Counted from the first letter of the stretch, positions 1 to 6,743 are shown. The stretch is DNA of 9,241 nucleotides from Methanobacterium sp. (GCA_003161815.1 PMNN01000178.1:134-9374), one strand, 5' to 3'. Notes: generated by a model not told the origin, from the sequence alone. Translations and numbers: made by a program.

Positions 1-491
1 CTGTCAACACCACCAGAAAGGGCAACTACAGCTAATGGTTTATTTAAACCTAACTTTGATGATTCTTCAAAGTTTGAATTCAAATTATTTAAAAGGACAT
101 CTATATTATAAGGATATTCTATTCTTTTTTTAAGGAAATTAAACAAGTTTTTCAGAGGTTCTTGTAACCGTACATTTTTATAATGATCCATTATTCCATC
201 CATTCTAGCGTAGGCAAGCCCCATCCTATATTTACGGAGAAGAATATCAGAATACGCCTCAACATGAATTTTATTAACATCTAATTCTTCTTTAAGTTTC
301 CCTACCACCCATCCGCCTTTTCCTATTATCAAAGATTTTTCAGGTCGGTCGGAAGTAATGATAAATAATTCTCCATTCTCTTCATTAAAAATGATATCCT
401 TAATAAGGGGTTTTATATTTTCATGCCCTATTTCATCTCTTATTCGAGATATACTATTAATAATATTATTTTTATCCAGTTTCAAATTCAT
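1..491 (-). CDS. KH-domain/PP-loop ATPase, N-terminal part (3' end beyond the window)
   Basis: This is a partial gene: 163 codons plus two bases are visible, starting at ATG (489-491) behind a CAGGAGAG ribosome binding site. Residues about 25-90 look like a KH-type RNA-binding domain, with the GxxG loop seen as IGKGG (56-60) followed by a V-x2-L-x3-L helix. A linker of about 60 residues follows. At the window edge the chain reaches AVVALSGGVDS (SGGVDS at 159-164), the pyrophosphate-binding PP-loop of the N-type ATP pyrophosphatase family. That family adenylates substrates, and many members modify tRNA (thiolation, lysidine, preQ0 synthesis). A KH domain ahead of a PP-loop suggests an RNA-modifying enzyme, but the substrate cannot be assigned because nearly all of the catalytic domain is missing. 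It lies 68 bp downstream of the glycosyltransferase gene on the same strand. With no strong T-run between them, co-transcription is possible. The two activities have no obvious functional link. Confidence 0.75.
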   Translation of the reverse strand, partial: MNLKLDKNNIINSISRIRDEIGHENIKPLIKDIIFNEENGELFIITSDRPEKSLIIGKGGWVVGKLKEELDVNKIHVEAYSDILLRKYRMGLAYARMDGIMDHYKNVRLQEPLKNLFNFLKKRIEYPYNIDVLLNNLNSNFEESSKLGLNKPLAVVALSGGVD

Positions 492-492
492 T

Positions 493-508
493 TACTCTCC
501 TGAGAGTA
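493..508 (-). promoter_or_regulatory. Inverted repeat containing the ribosome binding site of the KH/PP-loop gene
   Basis: On the minus strand the sequence TACTCTCAGGAGAGTA has 7-bp complementary arms around a 2-base centre. As RNA it could form a 6-bp stem (UACUCU/AGAGUA) with a CAGG loop. The Shine-Dalgarno bases GGAGAG lie in the loop and the 3' arm, and the ATG begins one base after the repeat and an A. The symmetry is seen directly; a regulatory role is inferred. Confidence 0.4.
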
Positions 509-559
509 TTTTAAAATCTAAATAATTTAAAATTTTTTTTGCAGCTTTTTTAAAATATT

Positions 560-2260
560 TTAAGAATTTTTTTGATAAATAGCGATGCCAAATTTATTTC
601 TAATGATATGATAACCTGGAATATCCAATTTAGGATTGCTAAGAGCATCTATGTAATAAAATGCATTATTACCTCTCAAAAAATTAGAAAACGCTTCTGG
701 ACTAGTATATAAACGTGGAACTCCAAATAGTACTTCTTTTTTAAGAGTCCATGTAAATGCAGGATCGTAATCTGAATAAATCACCTTATCCTGGTAACTA
801 GGATCATACTCCTCCAACCATTTACTTTCAGATTGTATATAAAATCCATAACCATGTTTGGGTGTATGACCCAGATGTACTGCTGTAATTGATGATAAAA
901 ATACAAAACCAACTATAAAGTATAAACCCCACGACCTCAGTTTTTCTTGCTTAAATTTGAATTTAAATTTTTCAATAACAATACTAAAACCTAAAATAAT
1001 GAAATATGCTAATGCCGGGCTCATAGTAATAAAGTATCGATCTACTTTAAGTGGGATAATGCTGTGGAATATGAAAAAAGCAGCAAACCATGAAAGGAAT
1101 AGAAAATCTATTCTCAGATCTTCGATTTTAGATCCTTTTAAGAATCTATATCCAACATATAAAGCAATAAGGATAATGATTTCGGTGACTAAATAAGGAC
1201 TCGTGAAAAAACTCAAAACTCCAGCTGCTAAAATAAGGATTAATATTACTAAATGTAAAATATTTTTGGATTTGTTAGAATCATAATTTTCTAGGACTTT
1301 TTCCTTTATAATCCTATATAAATATATACTCAAGCTGAATAAGACTATTATAACTGTGATATATGATAAAATAGATGGAACTCCATAAGATGGACTCACT
1401 AGTTGGCGGTAGGTTCCTAAAAGGGGACCTACCGCAATATAGTTTAATATATGCGTTAAATAATATAATTTATCTGGATTATAGCCTAAATCATTTACAG
1501 ATGCTCCTGAACCAATCAAAGTTGAAGTAAAAATGTTTGTAATGGAATCTAAATTCCCTAACTTTTCATATATATATAAAAAAAAGGGAGTTACAATGAC
1601 TAATCCCGCTAAAATGCCAGCAACAAGTTTTTTCATGTTTTTAATGAAATTATCATTAATTAATATGTAGAGAAGCATTGGAAAGACTAGGATTGCTGAA
1701 GTATATCTAGCAAGAAAAGCTACCATGAACAAGGGAAAAACTAGATACAAGAAATTTGAATTTTTTCTCACGCCAATAACCAGTGCATATATAACCCATA
1801 TTGAAAATGAAACTCCAGGTATATCTATACCGCCTGAAACAGCCCAAGTAAATATTAATGGAAATGAAATAAAAATTAAACTACCTACAAGGCTCTGAGT
1901 TTCGGTGAAACGTTCTTTGAAAAGTAAATAAAGTCCAATAACTCCGAAAATAAATATAATTCCATCTAGAATGAAAATAACATTTTCTGAGATATAACCC
2001 GCCTTGAAAACTATAGAAGTTAAAAATGGCATTAGGGGAGATAAATAGATTACACTCACATTTCCCACTGGTATGCCTGCGAAAATAAGGGCGTTATTTA
2101 AATAAACAAAAACATCGTAATAGGGAACCCCTATATACTCCATACGTATTAATAAATAAACTGTAAAGGCTAAGGTAATTACTATTAACTTGAAAAGCGG
2201 ATTTTTATAGATTTTACTGAATTTAGCATTGATATCACTTGAATTCTTCAACTTAACCAC
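560..2260 (-). CDS. Polytopic membrane glycosyltransferase, GT-C fold, family 39/ArnT-like
   Basis: The longest reading gives 566 residues. Hydrophobic segments recur through residues 22-460 (roughly 22-39, 72-88, 93-114, 125-142, 147-164, 170-200, 212-231, 295-316, 334-352, 357-371, 385-404, 412-430, 445-462), giving about 11-13 membrane spans. A soluble C-terminal part of about 100 residues follows. This is the architecture of GT-C glycosyltransferases, which transfer sugars from dolichyl-phosphate donors outside the cytoplasm. Asp49 in YYDVF, in the first extracytoplasmic loop, is the candidate catalytic base. KVDRYF (405-410) resembles the late-helix K/R-x-x-RY motif of family 39. Acceptor and sugar are unknown; S-layer or lipid glycosylation is likely. 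The longest reading begins at GTG (2258-2260) directly after a TAG stop, but that GTG lies inside the apparent ribosome binding site AGGTGG (2257-2262). TTG at 2249-2251, codon 4, is the better start. Composition matches the neighbours. Confidence 0.8.
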   Translation of the reverse strand: MVKLKNSSDINAKFSKIYKNPLFKLIVITLAFTVYLLIRMEYIGVPYYDVFVYLNNALIFAGIPVGNVSVIYLSPLMPFLTSIVFKAGYISENVIFILDGIIFIFGVIGLYLLFKERFTETQSLVGSLIFISFPLIFTWAVSGGIDIPGVSFSIWVIYALVIGVRKNSNFLYLVFPLFMVAFLARYTSAILVFPMLLYILINDNFIKNMKKLVAGILAGLVIVTPFFLYIYEKLGNLDSITNIFTSTLIGSGASVNDLGYNPDKLYYLTHILNYIAVGPLLGTYRQLVSPSYGVPSILSYITVIIVLFSLSIYLYRIIKEKVLENYDSNKSKNILHLVILILILAAGVLSFFTSPYLVTEIIILIALYVGYRFLKGSKIEDLRIDFLFLSWFAAFFIFHSIIPLKVDRYFITMSPALAYFIILGFSIVIEKFKFKFKQEKLRSWGLYFIVGFVFLSSITAVHLGHTPKHGYGFYIQSESKWLEEYDPSYQDKVIYSDYDPAFTWTLKKEVLFGVPRLYTSPEAFSNFLRGNNAFYYIDALSNPKLDIPGYHIIRNKFGIAIYQKNS

Positions 2261-2262
2261 CT
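2257..2262 (-). promoter_or_regulatory. Ribosome binding site AGGTGG that decides the glycosyltransferase start
   Basis: AGGTG matches the archaeal Shine-Dalgarno core AGGTGATC. It overlaps the upstream GTG codon, so that codon cannot be its start. TTG at 2249-2251 lies about 5-6 bases downstream, a normal spacing. The next in-frame ATG, codon 40, would remove the first membrane segment. Confidence 0.5.
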
Positions 2263-2317
2263 AAATAATTATTGAAACTTATTCAAAAAAAAATTATGAA
2301 ATTTAGGTATTATTCTT

Positions 2318-2327
2318 GTATTATAAT
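2318..2327 (-). promoter_or_regulatory. Candidate TATA box for the glycosyltransferase gene
   Basis: The minus strand reads ATTATAATAC. Transcription starting about 25 bases downstream, near 2296, would give a leader of about 45 bases before the TTG start. Spacers here are so AT-rich that TATA-like strings are common, so this is weak evidence. Confidence 0.25.
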
Positions 2328-2419
2328 GGGTAATCTATTACTTAATAGAATTTATTAATTAGAAATTTCTATACTTTCAATTTAGTATGTGAATAAGGAG
2401 GAATTAAGATTTAAATCGT

Positions 2420-2467
2420 ATTTTTATAAAATTAAAAAATATTTTTCAATTAATAAATTAATTTTTT
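2420..2467 (-). terminator. Putative terminator after the PEBP-like gene
   Basis: Immediately after the stop codon the minus strand carries AATTAAT-TT-ATTAATT (plus-strand 2448-2463, 7-bp arms). It is followed by ATATTTTTT and further T-rich sequence. Archaeal termination depends mainly on T-runs; the hairpin may be incidental in AT-rich DNA. Confidence 0.4.
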
Positions 2468-2926
2468 TTATCGAGTATATGTTCCCATAATTTGGCCTTG
2501 ATCTAGTATATGCTCGTTTATGGATTCTAAAAATGTTTCTCTGGTTGTTCGAGGGGGTAAATCTAGTTTAACATCTAGAGCGTAGATTTTATAATAGTAG
2601 CGGTGTGTACCGCTAGGGGGACATGGTCCTCCATAACCTACTTTACCGAAGTCATTTAATCCCTGTATAGCGTTATTATCCATGATTTCTCGACTCATTA
2701 CATGTTCTGAAAGACTAATGGTATCTGCTGGTAAGTTGAATATAACCCAATGACTCCATGTACCTCCAGGAGCATCAGGATCCTCACATATAATAGCAAT
2801 GCTTAATGTTTCATCTGGTAAAGAGTTCCACTCTAATGGTGGGGATACATCAATTCCACTACAAGTGTACTTGGTAGGTATAGGTTGTCCTTCATCAAAA
2901 ACGCTGCTTTTTATTTTTATAACCAT
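2468..2926 (-). CDS. PEBP / YbhB-YbcL family protein (Raf kinase inhibitor-like)
   Basis: The product has 152 residues, the usual length for prokaryotic members of the phosphatidylethanolamine-binding protein family. Family landmarks are all present and in order: CSGIDVSPPLEW (22-33), DPDAP (49-53), GTWSHWVIFNLP (55-66) and the ligand-pocket motif GGPCPPSGTHRYYYKIYALD (99-118). There is no signal peptide or membrane segment, so it is probably cytoplasmic. In eukaryotes the family binds phospholipids and kinases; the function of bacterial and archaeal YbhB-like proteins is unproven, so no pathway is claimed. The start is ATG at 2924-2926, behind GGGAAGGAT (2931-2939), a clear ribosome binding site 4-6 bases away. 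It stands alone, 207 bp upstream of the glycosyltransferase gene on the same strand and divergent from the histone gene. Confidence 0.9.
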   Translation of the reverse strand: MVIKIKSSVFDEGQPIPTKYTCSGIDVSPPLEWNSLPDETLSIAIICEDPDAPGGTWSHWVIFNLPADTISLSEHVMSREIMDNNAIQGLNDFGKVGYGGPCPPSGTHRYYYKIYALDVKLDLPPRTTRETFLESINEHILDQGQIMGTYTR

Positions 2927-3251
2927 TCAAATCCTTCCCATCGAAATTGAATATACGATTTAAAAAATTAATCTTCTCTTTTTTTTTATTTTATATTAAC
3001 CATTTTTTTTACCATTTTTCAGGTAAATATGAATTTATTATCCCATATTCAAATTATCAAAATTTAATTAAATAATGAATTTTTTAACTTGTTTTTCTTT
3101 TTATGTAAGGGTTAAACTATTATAAGTATTTTTTATAAAACTTTTTTAAGAAAATTTAAAATAACGATAAATTGTAACAATAAAATTAGTTAGAGTTTTT
3201 ATGGAAAAGGCAATAAGGAGAAGGACTATAACGAAGTAAAAAATCAACAAA

Positions 3252-3259
3252 CTTAAATA
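3252..3259 (+). promoter_or_regulatory. TATA box of the histone gene
   Basis: CTTAAATA, preceded by the purine/A-rich AACAAA as a BRE-like element, lies about 40 bases before the ATG. Initiation about 25 bases downstream (near 3281) would give a leader of about 15 bases containing the complete ribosome binding site. This arrangement is typical of a strongly expressed archaeal gene. Confidence 0.5.
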
Positions 3260-3284
3260 GTAAAGAGTCTTAAAAAGAAAATGT

Positions 3285-3292
3285 GAGGTGAT
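3285..3292 (+). promoter_or_regulatory. Strong ribosome binding site of the histone gene
   Basis: GAGGTGAT is complementary to the 3' end of archaeal 16S rRNA over eight bases and sits three bases before the ATG at 3296. It is the best-matching ribosome binding site in the window, consistent with an abundant protein. Confidence 0.75.
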
Positions 3293-3295
3293 TTA

Positions 3296-3502
3296 ATGAC
3301 GGAATTACCAATAGCTCCGGTTGGAAGGATCATAAAAAATGCCGGTGCTCAGAGAGTAAGTGATGATGCCCGGGATGAATTAGCAAAGGTATTGGAAGAA
3401 TATGGTGAAAAAATAGCCTTAGAAGCAGTAAAACTCGCAAAACACGCAGGAAGAAAAACAGTTAAAACATCAGACATTGAATTGGCTTTAAAAGCCATCT
3501 AA
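3296..3502 (+). CDS. Archaeal histone, HMfA/HMfB type
   Basis: The product has 68 residues and is almost entirely a histone fold: helix 1 (about 5-16), loop RVS, long helix 2 (about 23-51), loop RKTVKTS and helix 3 (60-67). Archaeal histones dimerise, wrap DNA and stack into extended hypernucleosomes. By alignment from memory with HMfB, one residue longer at the N terminus here, the DNA-contacting Arg11, Arg20, Lys54 and Thr55 are conserved. So are the Arg53-Asp60 pair, the dimer-dimer residues Leu47, His50 and Asp60, and Gly17 at the stacking interface. The C terminus stops at ALKAI and lacks the basic RRFKK-like tail of HMfB, a small difference that could weaken stacking or DNA contacts. 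The gene appears monocistronic, with its own TATA box, a strong ribosome binding site and a downstream T-run. GC content is higher than in the flanks, as expected for a highly expressed gene. Confidence 0.97.
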   Translation: MTELPIAPVGRIIKNAGAQRVSDDARDELAKVLEEYGEKIALEAVKLAKHAGRKTVKTSDIELALKAI

Positions 3503-3503
3503 G

Positions 3504-3539
3504 TTCTTTCTTTTTTTTAATTTTTAATTATTTTTTTTT
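3504..3539 (+). terminator. T-run terminator after the histone gene
   Basis: Directly after the stop codon come TTCTTTC, an uninterrupted T8 (3511-3518), T5 and T9 (3531-3539). Multiple T-runs are the archaeal intrinsic termination signal. This separates the histone transcript from the ABCE1 gene downstream. Confidence 0.65.
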
Positions 3540-3602
3540 AAGCAGAATGAGAGAATTAGATCATTTTAAGTTATTAAAAAAAATATTATTATTTAAGATT
3601 GA

Positions 3603-3610
3603 TAAATATA
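3603..3610 (+). promoter_or_regulatory. Candidate TATA box for the ABCE1 gene
   Basis: TAAATATA, in the context GATAAATATAG, lies about 75 bases before the TTG start. Initiation near 3633 would give a leader of about 50 bases. The TTTTATAT at 3663-3670 is too close to the start unless the message is leaderless, and the ribosome binding site argues against that. Confidence 0.35.
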
Positions 3611-3671
3611 GTTCACTTAGTATCTTCTTGCAATCATATTATCAAGAATTTAATACTACTTATTTTATATT

Positions 3672-3676
3672 GGTGA
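3672..3676 (+). promoter_or_regulatory. Ribosome binding site supporting the TTG start of ABCE1
   Basis: GGTGA is a core Shine-Dalgarno match six bases before the TTG at 3683. It agrees with the conserved family N terminus, which begins at that codon. Confidence 0.6.
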
Positions 3677-3682
3677 AGAATT

Positions 3683-5458
3683 TTGACTAGAATATCTATA
3701 CTGGATCTTGACCGTTGCCAGCCAAAGAAATGTAATTACGTGTGCATAGAATACTGTCCTGGGGTGCGCATGGAAGAAGACACTATAATTATCGATGAAA
3801 AAACAAAAAAACCTAAAATATCCGAGGAACTATGCTCTGGATGTGGTATATGCACCAATCGCTGTCCATTCCAAGCAGTGAGTATTATTAACTTGCCTGA
3901 GGCTTTGGAAGAACCTATTCACCGCTATGGGCAGAATATGTTTGAATTATTTGGATTACCCAGTATCAGGGAGGGCGCAGTAATTGGAATGTTAGGTCCT
4001 AATGGTATTGGTAAATCAACTGTAATTCGCATATTATCGGGAGAACTTAAACCTAATCTAGGAAATTATGAAGAAGTAGTGGATTGGGATGACATTATAA
4101 AATTCTTTAAAGGTTCTGCACTTCAAATTTACTTTAAAAAACTTTCTGAGGGAGAATTAAAAGTAGTACATAAACCACAGATGGTAGGTCTTCTACCCAA
4201 ATTTGTAAAAGGCACTGTTGAGAATTTACTGGATAATGTGAATGAACGAAATGTTCTAGAAGAAGTTCAAGAATCTTTAGAATTGGAATCCATCCTAAAA
4301 AGGAACATTAAAAATCTCAGTGGAGGAGAGTTACAGAGGGTGGCTATAGCTGCTGCTGTACTTAGAGAAGCCGATTTTTACTATTTTGATGAACCTACCA
4401 GTTGGTTGGATGTTCGACAACGTTTGAATGTCGTTAGAGTAATACGAAAAGTTGCAGAGGAAGATAATTCCGTTCTGGTAATTGAACATGATTTAGCAGC
4501 CTTGGACGCTATATCAGATTATGTGCACATACTCTATGGAGAACCCGGAGGATATGGGGTGATTTCTCAACAACGTGGGGTTCGAGCGGGGATTAACACT
4601 TATATAAATGGTTTTCTACGTGAAGAGAATGTTAGATTCCGTAAACAGCCCATAGTCTTTGAAGTAAGGCCTCCTACTTCTATAATTGAAACTGAAGTGT
4701 TAGCTGAATATTCTAACATTAAAAAATCTTATAAAGAATTTCAACTGGACATCGAGGAAGGTAAAGTGCATCATGATGAAATCATCACAGCTTTTGGACC
4801 TAACGGTATTGGAAAAACAACTTATGCCAAGATTCTAGCTGGTGTAACTAAATCTGATTCTGGAATGATCAATAAAAGCGTCACTATAGCCTACAAACCC
4901 CAGTATTTGACTTCAAATTTTACAGGAACAGTACAAGAACTTCTAATTACCAGAATACCGAATTATGGTAGTAAAATATTTAAAACTGAAGTTATGAAAC
5001 CGTTTTCTCTGGATAAACTATTAGATAAAGAAGTTCAGGATCTTAGTGGAGGAGAATTACAGAGACTTTCAGTGGCTATTACTTTATCACAGGAGGCTGA
5101 AATCTACGTATTTGATGAACTCACTGCATTTTTAGATGTTGAACAAAGACTAAAAGCTGCTAGAGTCATTAAAAGAGTTGTTGAAAGTCGTAATGCGGCG
5201 GCAATCATTATAGATCATGATATTGTTTTCATTGATTACATCTCGGATCGGGCTATGGTATTCTATGGGGAACCTGGATTGGAAGGTCATGCTAGTGCTC
5301 CAACAAATCTACGTTCCGCAATGAATCGTTTCCTTTCGAATGTGGGAATCACTTTCCGCAGGGATAAAGAAACTAAAAGGCCACGCGTAAATAAAATAGG
5401 AAGTTATTTGGATCGAGAGCAGAAGGAAAAAGGAGAATATTATTATTTGGGGAGTTAA
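3683..5458 (+). CDS. ABCE1 / RNase L inhibitor homologue, ribosome-recycling ATPase
   Basis: The product has 591 residues, the normal length for ABCE1, which splits ribosomes into subunits after termination or rescue together with archaeal release factor and Pelota. The N-terminal domain has all eight iron-sulfur cysteines (Cys12, 17, 21, 25, 51, 54, 57, 61) for two [4Fe-4S] clusters. NBD1 has Tyr82, Walker [10 protein letters not shown] (105-113), signature LSGGELQR (212-219), Walker B Asp236 with Glu237, and H-loop His269. NBD2 has Walker [10 protein letters not shown] (372-380), LSGGELQR (454-461), Walker B Asp478 with Glu479, and His512. The hinge segments LYGEPGGYG and FYGEPGLEG follow each NBD. 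The start is TTG at 3683, because the translated [17 protein letters not shown] is the conserved family N terminus. One oddity is NBD2 DEL (478-480), where DEP is usual. It follows the histone gene after a terminator and converges on the aminotransferase gene, with only 25 bp between the stops. Confidence 0.97.
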   Translation: MTRISILDLDRCQPKKCNYVCIEYCPGVRMEEDTIIIDEKTKKPKISEELCSGCGICTNRCPFQAVSIINLPEALEEPIHRYGQNMFELFGLPSIREGAVIGMLGPNGIGKSTVIRILSGELKPNLGNYEEVVDWDDIIKFFKGSALQIYFKKLSEGELKVVHKPQMVGLLPKFVKGTVENLLDNVNERNVLEEVQESLELESILKRNIKNLSGGELQRVAIAAAVLREADFYYFDEPTSWLDVRQRLNVVRVIRKVAEEDNSVLVIEHDLAALDAISDYVHILYGEPGGYGVISQQRGVRAGINTYINGFLREENVRFRKQPIVFEVRPPTSIIETEVLAEYSNIKKSYKEFQLDIEEGKVHHDEIITAFGPNGIGKTTYAKILAGVTKSDSGMINKSVTIAYKPQYLTSNFTGTVQELLITRIPNYGSKIFKTEVMKPFSLDKLLDKEVQDLSGGELQRLSVAITLSQEAEIYVFDELTAFLDVEQRLKAARVIKRVVESRNAAAIIIDHDIVFIDYISDRAMVFYGEPGLEGHASAPTNLRSAMNRFLSNVGITFRRDKETKRPRVNKIGSYLDREQKEKGEYYYLGS

Positions 5459-5464
5459 AAAAAA
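5456..5464 (-). terminator. T-run terminator for the aminotransferase gene, overlapping the ABCE1 stop
   Basis: The minus strand reads ATTTTTTTTAA about 20 bases past the aminotransferase stop, and this T-run overlaps the ABCE1 stop codon. No comparable T-run exists on the plus strand in the 25-bp gap, so the ABCE1 transcript may continue antisense into the aminotransferase gene. Confidence 0.4.
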
Positions 5465-5483
5465 TTGGTTATTTAAAATTTAA

Positions 5484-6623
5484 TTATCCCATAACTTCCA
5501 GGAAACATTCAATAAAGTATTTCACTTGTTTCGTAGGTATTGAGTAACTTACCCTTAAGTAACGGTGGCCGAATCGTTTACTAGTATAAGATCCTTCCCT
5601 TGTGAATATTCCTTTATCTAGGAGATAATCTGCCACTTCACGAGGATTTACATCGGCATCGTACATGTCTATAACCATCATATTACCATCAGAAGGGTAA
5701 ACGGGTATGAATACATTTTCTAATTGATCCACTGCCTTTTTGATAAGTTTTTGATTGTGATGAGTGATTCTCCTGATTCTATCCAGCCATTCGTATTTAG
5801 AATTAACTGCAGCTATAGCTCCTTTCTGAGCCACAAGATTAGTGCCCAGATCATTTATAAGGATGGAGCGGACGGAATTTATAATTTCGGGAGTTGATAT
5901 CATAGCACCTATACGCAAGCCAGCCATCCCATAGATTTTGGAGAAACTGTATATGGTTATAGTATGCTCTGGAGCATACTTCGCCATGAGATGATGATCC
6001 CTTGCAAAATCTCGATAGGTGATATCATTAATTAGGTAAATATCATTTTCCTCTGCAATTTCCTTGAACTCTTTTAATTCTTCCTTAGTGTATGATGATC
6101 CCAATGGATTTAGAGGATCTATCAGAGATACGAGCTTCGTATTTTCATCCATATTCTGCCTTACCAATTCAGGAGTTAGCTTGTAACCACATTCCTTATT
6201 ATATATAGAAACGGATTTAACATTACCGAATCTACTGGCGAAGTTATCAATAATGAGATAACCAGGGTCACATGTTATAGTGTTATTATTCGGCTCTAAA
6301 ATATCATTGGTACACAGATATAATGATTCAGTACCGCCGGCTGTTATTAATGTGTCAAATCCATGGACAAGTCCTAAATCCTCCCTTATTAGCTCTTTTA
6401 ATTCTGGAAATCCTTCAGGTGGAGGATATTTAGAATAATCTCCTTTTTTAATACATCCCATCATAGCTTCCACTACACCATTTTCATTATGAAGATGGTT
6501 GGTATTTTGACCCATCCAAATCATTTCTTCATCATTATAAACATAATTAAAGAATTCATTTGGAGTTTCAAAGCCTTTTGGTACTTTTTTTGCAGTTCTA
6601 GCATACTTCTTTGGTGAAATCAT
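5484..6623 (-). CDS. Class I/II pyridoxal-phosphate aminotransferase
   Basis: The product has 379 residues and fold-type I PLP enzyme motifs throughout. AGGTES (95-100) forms the cofactor phosphate loop. NPLG (172-175) stands where most relatives have NPTG, and its Asn contacts the PLP oxygen. Asp200 in IND pairs with the pyridine nitrogen and Tyr203 is nearby. [14 protein letters not shown] (226-239) contains the Schiff-base Lys229 and the phosphate-binding Arg237. YLRVSYS (355-361) carries Arg357, which binds the substrate carboxylate. It is probably cytoplasmic and transaminates an amino acid with a 2-oxo acid. The general shape is shared by aspartate, aromatic and histidinol-phosphate aminotransferases and some decarboxylases, so no substrate is assigned and no neighbouring pathway gene helps. 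ATG at 6621-6623 is the only sensible start, with no ATG, GTG or TTG codon in frame just upstream. The site before it, GTGATTGT, is a poor ribosome binding site, and the TATA spacing suggests a leaderless or near-leaderless message. Confidence 0.9.
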   Translation of the reverse strand: MISPKKYARTAKKVPKGFETPNEFFNYVYNDEEMIWMGQNTNHLHNENGVVEAMMGCIKKGDYSKYPPPEGFPELKELIREDLGLVHGFDTLITAGGTESLYLCTNDILEPNNNTITCDPGYLIIDNFASRFGNVKSVSIYNKECGYKLTPELVRQNMDENTKLVSLIDPLNPLGSSYTKEELKEFKEIAEENDIYLINDITYRDFARDHHLMAKYAPEHTITIYSFSKIYGMAGLRIGAMISTPEIINSVRSILINDLGTNLVAQKGAIAAVNSKYEWLDRIRRITHHNQKLIKKAVDQLENVFIPVYPSDGNMMVIDMYDADVNPREVADYLLDKGIFTREGSYTSKRFGHRYLRVSYSIPTKQVKYFIECFLEVMG

Positions 6624-6643
6624 ACAATCACATTCACTAAATG

Positions 6644-6654
6644 TTATAATTTAA
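6644..6654 (-). promoter_or_regulatory. TATA-like promoter of the aminotransferase gene
   Basis: The minus strand reads TTAAATTATAA, centred about 27 bases before the ATG. Archaeal transcription normally starts 22-27 bases downstream of the TATA centre, which places the start at or within a few bases of the start codon. The missing ribosome binding site fits a leaderless message. Confidence 0.4.
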
Positions 6655-6661
6655 GAAAAAA

Positions 6662-6673
6662 TTTGTGCACAAA
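6662..6673 (-). promoter_or_regulatory. Perfect 12-bp palindrome beside the aminotransferase promoter
   Basis: TTTGTGCACAAA reads the same on both strands and ends about 8 bases upstream of the TATA-like element, where a dimeric regulator could act. Its GC-containing core stands out in an otherwise A/T spacer. Palindromes of this length are expected by chance a few times in DNA this AT-rich, so the operator role is only a suggestion. Confidence 0.3.
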
Positions 6674-6692
6674 AAAAAATAATTTTTTTTTT
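6671..6692 (-). terminator. T-run terminator after radB
   Basis: On the minus strand an A10 run, TTA, and a T9 run (6679-6671) lie about 50 bases beyond the radB stop. The T9 tract is a good archaeal terminator, and the A and T runs could also pair. It separates radB from the aminotransferase gene, although it abuts the latter's promoter region. Confidence 0.55.
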
Positions 6693-6743
6693 AGCTTCTA
6701 GTATATTATATTAAATTTTATTTCTTTTGAGATATTTAAATGT

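Larger units (their letters stand above)
2927..3295. other. AT-rich divergent spacer between PEBP-like and histone genes
   Basis: These 369 bases are extremely AT-rich, with many A and T runs. The left end holds the minus-strand ribosome binding site of the PEBP-like gene and a possible TATA element TTAATATAAAAT (2988-2999), which would give a leader of about 40 bases. The right end holds the histone promoter and ribosome binding site. Between them I see no convincing gene. The only ATG-initiated string near the histone (3201-3239, 12 codons) has no ribosome binding site. AATATG and CATATT (about 3025-3048) form a weak inverted repeat. No C/D-box or tRNA-like structure was recognised. Confidence 0.6.

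Noticed and set aside
957..1196. 79-codon plus-strand open frame
   Set aside because: Lies antisense inside the glycosyltransferase coding region, has no ribosome binding site and no recognisable protein features; a shadow frame.
2389..2490. GTG-initiated plus-strand frame of 33 codons containing a perfect AAGGAGGA (2395-2402)
   Set aside because: The Shine-Dalgarno-like sequence lies inside the frame, not before it, and is followed by ATT AAG ATT TAA with no start. The frame runs through the terminator and the antisense end of the PEBP-like gene. Most likely chance.
3201..3239. 12-codon ATG frame upstream of the histone (MEKAIRRRTITK)
   Set aside because: No ribosome binding site, very short, and it lies upstream of the histone TATA box, so it is not in the histone leader.
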